NCBI RefSeq assembly: GCF_947254095.1
Contig: NZ_CAMYBV010000002.1
Coordinates: 1-64,000 of the forward strand
Length of the DNA stretch: 64,000 nucleotides
Reading direction: 5' to 3'
DNA from: an uncultured Mobiluncus sp.
Lineage (GTDB): Bacteria > Actinomycetota > Actinomycetes > Actinomycetales > Actinomycetaceae
Made by a program: the position numbers and the translations under genes. Positions 57,977-64,000 of the stretch are shown piece after piece. Below the pieces are notes generated by a model. That model was not told where the DNA came from. It saw nothing but the letters and a program-made list of their open reading frames with translations, and made no database searches. Numbering within the stretch: the stretch's first letter is position 1; each line of letters starts with the position of its first letter.

Positions 57977-60679
57977 TTATTCCCCTTTCCGTTCCGCAGT
58001 CAGGTCGGGCGGCTGCGGGGGATTGCTTTGCGATGGTTCGTTCGTGAGTTCTAGGTCGGGAACTTGGTTCAGAAGGTCGGTGCCGGCATCCGTCGGTGAA
58101 GAGTCGAGAATCTCGTCTAGCGCGGCTGCGTCAATGGGGGCTTCGATACCGCCGGGGCGCGGTGCAATCTTTATTGCCGGCCGGGTGACCCGGTCTTTCA
58201 CACTGGGGATTCCGTTCAAAGCCGTGTCTACCGGAGGTTCGTGGTCGTGCATGGCGTCACGAGAGGCGCCGCGAATACGCATCTGATAGAAACTGCACCA
58301 CACGAAGTACGCTGAAGCCACGAAAAAGACCCCGGCTAGGATATGCACCAAGCGTGCCTGACCCTGGTTCGTCAAGCTCACCGCCAATTCCACAGCCAGC
58401 AGGCCGAACAGGGTGGTGAATTTGATGATCGGGTTCAGAGCCACCGAGGACGTGTCTTTGAACGGGTCGCCGACCGTATCCCCGACGATGGTCGCGTCGT
58501 GCAGTTCGGTGCCTTTCATGTGCAAATCAACTTCCACGACTTTCTTCGCGTTGTCCCAAGCCCCGCCGGCGTTAGCCATGAATATAGCCTGGTAGAGGCC
58601 AAAAATAGCGATAGAGATCAGGTAGCCGATGAAAAAGAACGGCTCAACAAACGCGAAAGACAGTGTGGCAAAGAACACCGCCAGGAAGATAAGCAGCATG
58701 CCCTGTTGGGCGTACTGCGTACAAATCTCGACGACCGCGCGGCTGTCCTTTTCGGAGGCCCGTTCGCTGCTGGCATCGAGGCGGATATTGTCTTTGATAA
58801 AGGCCACAGCGCGGTTGGCCCCGGTCGTTACGGCCTGAATGGAGGCCCCGGAGAACCAGTAAATGACGGCGCCCCCAGTAATCAATCCCAGCAGGAACGG
58901 AGCGTGAAGCAGTGAAAGGTTGCCCACGGCTTGTGCGTCCTGCAAACGATTCGTAAGCGTCATGATGATAGAGAAAATCATGGTGGTGGCGCCCACCACG
59001 GCGGTGCCGATGAGAACCGGCTTTGCCGTGGCTTTAAACGTATTGCCCGCCCCGTCGTTGTCCTCCAGCATGAGTTTCGCGGTGTCCCAAGCGGGCTTAA
59101 TAGTGTAGTCAGCCATTAGCTCGGCTTCGATGTTCTCGACCGATTCGATACGTGAAAGTTCATAGACGGATTGGGCATTGTCGGTGACCGGACCGTAGGA
59201 GTCAACGGCGATGGTCACCGGGCCCATTCCCAAGAAACCGAAAGCTACCAGGCCAAAGGCGAATACTGCCGGAGCTGCCATCAGAGATTCCGGTATCAGC
59301 AGGGAAATCAGGAAAGCGATTCCCATCAGACCCACAATCGTAATTCCCAGCCAGTATCCGGACATGTTGCCGGCAACCATACCGGACAAAATGTTCAATG
59401 AGGCACCGCCCTCACGAGAGGATTTCACGGTTTCCCGCACGAAACGCGCTTTGGTAGAGGTAAATACTTTCACCAGTTCGGGAATTAAAGCTCCCGCGAG
59501 GGTCCCGCAGGTAATGATGGTCGCCAGTTTCAGCCACAGGTAGTTGCCTTGTTCACCCATCACAAAGAAAGTCACCAGGAAAATCAGCACGATGCACAGA
59601 ATCGAAGTCAACCAGACCAACGTCGTCAGCGGGGTTTCAAAGTTCATGCGTTTCGCATCCCCGTAACGCCCCTTGACCCACATGGCGTTGATGGTGTAGG
59701 CCAGTGCCGCACCGAGAATCATTGCCGCGCGTACCGTAAAGATCCACACCAGCAGCAGTGCCTGAATAGAAATGTCCGGCACTGCCAGAATGACGTAAGT
59801 CACCAGAGCCACGCCGGTAACGCCATAAGTTTCAAAGCCATCAGCGGAAGGCCCTACCGAATCTCCGGCATTGTCTCCGGTGCAGTCAGCGATAACCCCG
59901 GGGTTACGCGGATCGTCCTCATCGATTTTGAACACGATCTTCATGAGGTCCGCGCCGATATCGGCAATCTTGGTAAAGATACCCCCCGCGATACGCAGCG
60001 CGGACGCCCCTAGTGACTCCCCGATAGCAAAACCGATGAAACACGAACCGGCCACGTCAGCGGGCAGGAACACCAGAATAACCAGCATCATGAACAGTTC
60101 GAGGGAAATCAGTACGGTTCCGATGGACATACCGGCCTGCAGTGGAATCTGGTGGACGGGATAGGGCTTGCCGCGCAACGAAGCAAAAGCCGCCCGGGCG
60201 TTAGCGAAAGTGTTGACCCGAATGCCAAACCAGGCCACGGCAAACGAACCGCCCATCCCCAGCAGGCTAAATAACACCACAATCCCGACTTTGCCCCAAC
60301 TAAAGCCCACCAACACTTTGTAATAAATGAGAATGATGACCGTGATGAAAGCCCACAGCAGCAACAGGAACTTACCCTGTTTCACCAAGTAGGCTTTGCA
60401 GGTGGAGTAAATGAGTTCGGCGACGTCCAGCATGGATTGATGCACCGGCAGGCTGCGGAGTTTAAAGAACGTCACTATGCCAAACACCAGACCGGCGAGG
60501 CACACTACCATGCCGAGAATCAGCAAGCTGGTACCAGCTATGCCGTGTATGTTGGCGAGGGACAAATCGGGAAGTATCAGGTTTGCCTCGCCGCCGCCGG
60601 GTCCGTCTCCCTGTCTCGCACCAGTCTGCGGGAGTACCCCCGCGAAGCTTGCAGCCAGAGCCTTTAGGTCAGGAATCAT
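57977..60679 (-). CDS. hppA: Membrane-bound proton-translocating pyrophosphatase
   Basis: Couples pyrophosphate hydrolysis to ion pumping across the membrane with about 16 helices. The substrate site DDPRNPGVIADCTGDNAGD with the metal-binding aspartates is near residues 256-274, followed by SADGFETYGVTG. GNTFKATAKPV carries Lys where K-dependent enzymes have Ala, pointing to a potassium-independent pump. The sequence belongs to the divergent group with GDNAGDS rather than GDNVGDC. At 900 residues it is longer than the usual 650-800, because of a 100-residue hydrophilic C-terminal tail rich in Pro, Asp and Glu. Start ATG 60679 follows GAGG. Confidence 0.93.
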   Translation of the reverse strand: MIPDLKALAASFAGVLPQTGARQGDGPGGGEANLILPDLSLANIHGIAGTSLLILGMVVCLAGLVFGIVTFFKLRSLPVHQSMLDVAELIYSTCKAYLVKQGKFLLLLWAFITVIILIYYKVLVGFSWGKVGIVVLFSLLGMGGSFAVAWFGIRVNTFANARAAFASLRGKPYPVHQIPLQAGMSIGTVLISLELFMMLVILVFLPADVAGSCFIGFAIGESLGASALRIAGGIFTKIADIGADLMKIVFKIDEDDPRNPGVIADCTGDNAGDSVGPSADGFETYGVTGVALVTYVILAVPDISIQALLLVWIFTVRAAMILGAALAYTINAMWVKGRYGDAKRMNFETPLTTLVWLTSILCIVLIFLVTFFVMGEQGNYLWLKLATIITCGTLAGALIPELVKVFTSTKARFVRETVKSSREGGASLNILSGMVAGNMSGYWLGITIVGLMGIAFLISLLIPESLMAAPAVFAFGLVAFGFLGMGPVTIAVDSYGPVTDNAQSVYELSRIESVENIEAELMADYTIKPAWDTAKLMLEDNDGAGNTFKATAKPVLIGTAVVGATTMIFSIIMTLTNRLQDAQAVGNLSLLHAPFLLGLITGGAVIYWFSGASIQAVTTGANRAVAFIKDNIRLDASSERASEKDSRAVVEICTQYAQQGMLLIFLAVFFATLSFAFVEPFFFIGYLISIAIFGLYQAIFMANAGGAWDNAKKVVEVDLHMKGTELHDATIVGDTVGDPFKDTSSVALNPIIKFTTLFGLLAVELAVSLTNQGQARLVHILAGVFFVASAYFVWCSFYQMRIRGASRDAMHDHEPPVDTALNGIPSVKDRVTRPAIKIAPRPGGIEAPIDAAALDEILDSSPTDAGTDLLNQVPDLELTNEPSQSNPPQPPDLTAERKGE

Positions 60680-60912
60680 CGGTCAGCCTCGTTTCCCTAG
60701 GTCGTTACCTTACCTGTAATTTTAGGCGGCATCTCCTCGATTTTTGGGGCTTTTAGGGGTGAGCTTGGGTTGTGCCTGACAATGTCAACCTCGGCAGTCA
60801 CAAGCCCGGTTGTGTTCGTAGTTTTTTTAGGCGACCCTTGGGTGGTCCCGTTGCTGCTTTGGTTTCGAGATGCTTTGGAAACACGAAATGTGCGAAAATC
60901 CCGCGGATAGGC
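60680..60912. other. Intergenic region between hppA and infC
   Basis: Divergent region with no supported gene. On the minus strand TAAAAT (60719-60724) may be the hppA -10 box. Two T-runs (around 60826-60832) do not follow a stable hairpin, so I do not call a terminator. Confidence 0.5.
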
Positions 60913-60918
60913 TAGAAT
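60913..60918 (+). promoter_or_regulatory. -10 hexamer TAGAAT upstream of infC
   Basis: A good -10 box about 190 nt before the infC start. No clear -35 at 17 bp. Transcription from about 60925 would give a long leader. Confidence 0.45.
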
Positions 60919-60924
60919 CTACTC

Positions 60925-61106
60925 TGTTCGGCTGTATGCCGAAACAAGCGGAAAGTTTTCCCACCTCCACCCGGTGCAGTTTCCTTACGGAAACGGTACG
61001 TCTTGGGTTACGGTCTAAAGCGCTCGGCTGTGCTTTTTATGCCACAGACGCGGGATAACTTTGTGTATGTTTCGGTTCGCGGCGTGGTTACAAGCAAGGA
61101 GTCCTC
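60925..61106 (+). ncRNA. Putative long 5' leader of infC-rpmI-rplT
   Basis: About 180 nt of gene-free DNA between the -10 box and the infC start. Ribosomal L20/IF3 operons are often controlled by L20-binding leaders. Local self-complementary segments are visible (for example TTTCC-TTAC-GGAAA at 60980-60993). No specific L20 leader fold was confirmed. Confidence 0.4.
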
Positions 61107-62162
61107 ATTACTGACGTAAGGATTAATGACCAAATTCGGGTGCCAGAAGTGCGCCTGGTTGGTGTCAACGGCGAACAAATCGGAGTGGTGGCAACCCTAA
61201 AGGCTATCGCCTTGGCCGATGACGCCGGTCTGGACCTGGTGGAAGTCGCCCCTGAAGCGCATCCTCCGGTGTGCAAACTGATGGATTACGGCAAATACAA
61301 GTACGAAGCCGCGCAAAAGGCTCGCGATCAGCGTCGGAATCAGGCCAGTACCCAACTGAAAGAAATCCGCTTGGGGCTTAAGATTGACGACCACGACTAC
61401 GAGGTGAAAAAAGGCCACATTCTGCGTTTCCTTGATGGTGGCGACAAAGTCAAAATCATGATTAAGTTCCGGGGACGGGAACAGAGCCGCCCTGAAATGG
61501 GCATCAAACTTTTGGAACGCTTGGCTGAGGATATTGCTCATGACGGTGTCGTTGAGTCTGCCCCCCGGCAGGACGGCCGTTCCATGACTATGGTGATTGG
61601 CCCGGTTAAGAAAAAGACTGACGCCGTGAGCCAACAGCGCAAGCGTCGCGAAGATGAACGTCAGGCGAAGCGTGACGCCAAGGCGGAACGGGCTTTGCGC
61701 AACCAGCAGCGGGTGGCTCAACAAGCGAACGCCCCGGTTTTGAAGCCGTTGACTTTCGATCAGCTCGGTTCCGGCAGCCTAGCCGCCGCGGCCCCGAAGG
61801 CTCCTGAGCCTCCCGCCGCGAAGTCGGCTGCAAAATCGCCGGCACGAAAGAAACCCGCCAGCCCTACCGCGTCGAAAACCTCGGCACCAGCGGCTAAACC
61901 TGCGGCTGATGCCGACCACAGCCCGGAAGCTGATGCAAAACCGGCCACGCGAAAGGCACCGGCTCGGAAAACAACTGCAAAGACCGCTGCAAAGACGGCT
62001 GCGAAATCTGCTACGGCGGCCGACAAGCCTGCTGCCACCAGTGCCAAGACTCCTACTCGGAGAACCACTGGCACCACTAAGAAAGCTGCCCCCAAGACAA
62101 CCGCGGGCAAAACCGATAAACCGGCCACCAAGAAGGCCCCGCTTAAGAAAGAGGAGAAATAA
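61107..62162 (+). CDS. infC: Translation initiation factor IF-3, ATT start, long basic tail
   Basis: Binds the 30S subunit and checks the start codon. The conserved N-terminus TDVRINDQIRVPEVRLVG runs upstream of the first GTG (61140), and there is no ATG, GTG or TTG between. ATT 61107 lies 5 nt after a perfect AAGGAG, so I infer an AUU start, as in E. coli infC, which lets IF3 repress its own translation. The core spans residues about 1-185; a basic Ala/Lys/Pro/Thr-rich tail of about 165 residues follows, resembling histone-H1-like tails. Length is 351 versus about 180 for most IF3. Next gene rpmI is 2 bp away. Confidence 0.93.
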   Translation: MTDVRINDQIRVPEVRLVGVNGEQIGVVATLKAIALADDAGLDLVEVAPEAHPPVCKLMDYGKYKYEAAQKARDQRRNQASTQLKEIRLGLKIDDHDYEVKKGHILRFLDGGDKVKIMIKFRGREQSRPEMGIKLLERLAEDIAHDGVVESAPRQDGRSMTMVIGPVKKKTDAVSQQRKRREDERQAKRDAKAERALRNQQRVAQQANAPVLKPLTFDQLGSGSLAAAAPKAPEPPAAKSAAKSPARKKPASPTASKTSAPAAKPAADADHSPEADAKPATRKAPARKTTAKTAAKTAAKSATAADKPAATSAKTPTRRTTGTTKKAAPKTTAGKTDKPATKKAPLKKEEK

Positions 62163-62163
62163 T

Positions 62164-62358
62164 ATGCCAAAGAATAAAACCCATTCTGGGACTAAAAAGC
62201 GGATTCGTGTTACTGGCTCTGGCAAGCTGATGCGCGAACAGACTAACAAGCGCCACCTGCTGGAACACAAGTCGTCTCGGCGGACCCGTCGCCTCAGCCA
62301 AGACCAGGTCGTGGCTCCCGCTGACGTGAAACGCATGAAGAAACTGTTGGGTAAGTAA
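62164..62358 (+). CDS. rpmI: 50S ribosomal protein L35
   Basis: The 64-residue product starts PKNKTHSGTKKRIRVTGSGK and is strongly basic, with HLLEHKSSRRTRRLS, the usual L35 pattern and length. It begins 2 bp after the infC stop with GAGGAG as ribosome site inside infC. Co-transcribed infC-rpmI-rplT is the standard bacterial order. Confidence 0.98.
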   Translation: MPKNKTHSGTKKRIRVTGSGKLMREQTNKRHLLEHKSSRRTRRLSQDQVVAPADVKRMKKLLGK

Positions 62359-62377
62359 AGGAAAAAGGAGATTAATC

Positions 62378-62761
62378 ATGGCACGTGTTAAGCGCGCAGT
62401 AAACGCTCACAAGAAACGCCGCACCACTCTGGAACGGGCCGAGGGTTACCGCGGCCAGCGTTCTCGCCTGTACCGTAAGGCTAAGGAACAGGTCACCCAC
62501 AGTTTTGTGTATAACTACCGCGACCGCAAGGCGCGCAAGGGCGACTTCCGTCGGCTGTGGATTACCCGTATCAATGCGGCTTGCCGCGCCCAGGGCATGA
62601 CCTACAACCGCTTCATGCAGGGTCTGCGTTTGGCGGGTATTGAGGTCGATCGTCGGATGCTGGCGGAACTGGCAGTTAGCGACATTGCGGCTTTCAACGA
62701 ATTGGTTAAGGCTGCTCAGGCTGCTCTGCCCAAAGATGTGAACGCTCCCGCGGCTGCCTAA
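62378..62761 (+). CDS. rplT: 50S ribosomal protein L20
   Basis: Assembly protein of the large subunit; in many bacteria it also represses its own operon by binding the leader. The 127-residue protein has ARVKRAVNAHKKRRTTLERA and YRGQRSRLYRKAKEQVTHS with the family RDRKARKGDFR segment, all as expected. AAAAGGAG precedes ATG. No terminator is obvious before the methyltransferase gene. Confidence 0.98.
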   Translation: MARVKRAVNAHKKRRTTLERAEGYRGQRSRLYRKAKEQVTHSFVYNYRDRKARKGDFRRLWITRINAACRAQGMTYNRFMQGLRLAGIEVDRRMLAELAVSDIAAFNELVKAAQAALPKDVNAPAAA

Positions 62762-62789
62762 AGCCCAGCGTTTAGCAATCGAAAATTTT

Positions 62790-63614
62790 ATGGTTCAACG
62801 CCGCGAAATCCTCGACAACCCCGGAAGCGAACGCATCCGGAAGGTGGCGGGGCTTTCGCGGCGTTCCGCACGCCTACGTTCAGGTCTGACCCGGGTGGAA
62901 GGTCCCCAAGCGGTCACTGAGCTGCTGCGCAGCGCTCCCCAGGCGGTCACAGATTTATTTGTGACCGAGGTGGGAGCCGAGGCCCGCCCGGAGCTGCTGA
63001 GTCTCGCGCAGTCAACCGCATCCGCAGGGGGGCTGCACGTTCATGTGATTTCTCCCCAGGTCGAGAAGGCCTTGAGTGATGCTGCACAAGGGTGGATTGC
63101 GGTGTCGCGTTTCGAGGCTTTTCCGTCTGTGCCGGCCTCACCAGAGGGGACGCTGGCTTTGATTTTGCCCGCTACTCAAGACCCGGGCAATGCGGGGACA
63201 CTGATTCGACTGGCTGACGCTTGTGGGGCATCGACGGTGTTTATGGGGCAAGACTGTGCCGACGCAACCAGTCCGAAAGTTATTCGCGCTTCGGTGGGCA
63301 GTGTGTTTCATGTTCCCACGCCGCGGTTTCAGGATTTAGAAGCCGTAGTGGTGGCTCTGCGAGCCGAAGGGTGGACCATTGTGGGCACGTCCCTATCCGG
63401 CGACGTCATGCTGACCCCGGTTACAGCCGCGACCTGGAGCGACAAGAAAGTCGCTTGGGTCATGGGCAACGAAGCGCACGGACTGGACCCAACCGAAGAA
63501 TCCTGGTGCGATGTGTTGGTGTCTATTCCCATGTTTGGCCGTGCCGAGTCCCTAAACGTGACGTCCGCGGCGACCTTGTGCCTGTGGCTGAGCGCGGCGG
63601 CGCAGCGGCTGTAA
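62790..63614 (+). CDS. TrmH/SpoU-family RNA 2'-O-methyltransferase
   Basis: Methylates a ribose of rRNA or tRNA through a knotted SPOUT fold. The 274-residue protein has an N-terminal substrate-binding region and the three SPOUT motifs: DPGNAGTLIRLADACGAS near 132, VMGNEAHGLD near 225, and IPMFGRAESLNVTSAATL near 245. It follows rplT by 28 bp without a ribosome site. In many Actinobacteria this gene follows rplT and precedes pheS. RNA target not determined. Confidence 0.92.
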   Translation: MVQRREILDNPGSERIRKVAGLSRRSARLRSGLTRVEGPQAVTELLRSAPQAVTDLFVTEVGAEARPELLSLAQSTASAGGLHVHVISPQVEKALSDAAQGWIAVSRFEAFPSVPASPEGTLALILPATQDPGNAGTLIRLADACGASTVFMGQDCADATSPKVIRASVGSVFHVPTPRFQDLEAVVVALRAEGWTIVGTSLSGDVMLTPVTAATWSDKKVAWVMGNEAHGLDPTEESWCDVLVSIPMFGRAESLNVTSAATLCLWLSAAAQRL

Positions 63615-63663
63615 CCGGTGGTTTTCACGGTAGCCGCTGAAACGCAACAAAAAAAAGGGGAGT

Positions 63664-64000
63664 CTAGCCCAGTGCTTTTAGGGCAGATTCAAAGTCAGGA
63701 TCCGTGGTGATTTCGTCGACCAGCTGGGTGTATTTCACCACACCGTTCGGATCAATAATCACGATGGAACGAGCGAACAATCCGGCCATCGGGGAGTCGG
63801 CTAACTGGACACCGTAATCCTGGCCGAAACTGGAACGGAACGCCGAAGTGGTGGTGACGTGGTCAATGCCTTCTGCGGCGCAAAAACGTCCCAAAGCGAA
63901 AGGCAGGTCGCGCGAAACACAGACGACTTCCACCCCGTCGAGCTGGGCGGCTTCGGCGTTGAAACGCCGCACTGAGGCGGCACAAACCCCAGTATCAATG
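63664..64000 (-). CDS. tpx: Thiol peroxidase Tpx, C-terminal part (5' end outside window)
   Basis: Atypical 2-Cys peroxiredoxin that reduces hydroperoxides using thioredoxin. The visible 112 residues start in DTGVCAAS with the peroxidatic Cys (family usually DTPVC; here Gly replaces Pro), followed by CVSRDLPFALGRFC, whose last Cys fits the resolving residue, and GLFARSIVIIDPNGVVKYTQLV. The frame stays open to the right edge. It converges with the methyltransferase gene across a 49-bp gap containing an A-run. Confidence 0.93.
   Translation of the reverse strand, partial: IDTGVCAASVRRFNAEAAQLDGVEVVCVSRDLPFALGRFCAAEGIDHVTTTSAFRSSFGQDYGVQLADSPMAGLFARSIVIIDPNGVVKYTQLVDEITTDPDFESALKALG

Noticed and set aside
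56946..58286. 446-codon plus-strand open frame
   Set aside because: Antisense to the glycosyltransferase and the end of hppA, whose own motifs are clear.
60820..60835. T-run as an intrinsic terminator before infC
   Set aside because: No stable GC stem lies directly upstream on either strand.
61800..62150. Repetitive GC-rich DNA as a possible mobile repeat
   Set aside because: It is the Ala/Lys/Pro tail of IF3 in frame; repeated codons explain it.
1..64000. tRNA, rRNA, prophage, integrase or insertion sequence
   Set aside because: Reading the intergenic regions by eye gave no tRNA T-loop consensus in a foldable context, no transposase or integrase motifs and no long direct repeats.

Overview
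The window looks like chromosomal DNA of an actinobacterium of moderate GC content, most plausibly from the Actinomycetaceae (Mobiluncus, Varibaculum or Actinomyces-like). The evidence is the actinobacterial gene order: tlyA-nadK-recN-steA-steB, sufR-B-D-Rieske-C-S-U-T, ftsZ-sepF-yggT-divIVA-lspA-rluD-dnaE-hisD, and hisB-X-hisH-hisA-sseB. Others are an actinobacterial-type FtsZ, GTG/TTG starts and leaderless-type promoters. The genus is inferred, not shown. I found no rRNA, tRNA, CRISPR array, prophage or insertion sequence. Gene density is high and almost every long gene-free stretch can be explained.

Layout. 1-4304: arginine deiminase locus (end of arcD, then arcA, arcB, arcC), making ATP, ammonia and CO2 from arginine, with strong hairpins between the genes. 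4454-6779: an acetyl-ester hydrolase, an uncharacterised glycine-rich protein and RNase HI. 6915-19905: a long co-directional run holding an RGG/TPR/HAD phosphatase fusion, a small ORF, tlyA, a cysteine-bearing small ORF, nadK, recN, steA, steB, an MraY/WecA-like protein, a MurJ-type flippase, a glycosyltransferase and a NUDIX hydrolase. 20136-27088: the full SUF iron-sulfur operon headed by its repressor. 27228-30834: an Old Yellow Enzyme, a lipoprotein and an ABC-F ATPase. 31027-38478: pspA, a small membrane protein and four paralogous helical-repeat proteins of unknown role. 38507-40868: a polar amino acid ABC importer on the minus strand. 41081-49749: division and growth genes (ftsZ, sepF, yggT, divIVA), then lspA, rluD and dnaE. 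49867-55931: histidine biosynthesis (hisD, C, B, H, A) with two accessory genes. 56073-56787: a Phd/PIN-type toxin-antitoxin pair. 56910-60679: a glycosyltransferase and a membrane pyrophosphatase on the minus strand. 61107-62761: infC-rpmI-rplT. 62790-64000: an rRNA methyltransferase and the start of thiol peroxidase.

Four observations stand out. First, infC appears to begin at an ATT codon behind a perfect AAGGAG. Second, seven genes without a good Shine-Dalgarno have a TANNNT hexamer exactly 6 or 7 nt before the start codon, pointing to leaderless mRNAs. Third, the cluster of four helical-repeat paralogues next to pspA is the best candidate for an undescribed system. Fourth, the proteins equivalent to mycobacterial Rv1691 and Rv1692 are fused here behind a 160-residue RGG-like disordered head. 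All family names come from reading motifs and gene order; no database search was possible.
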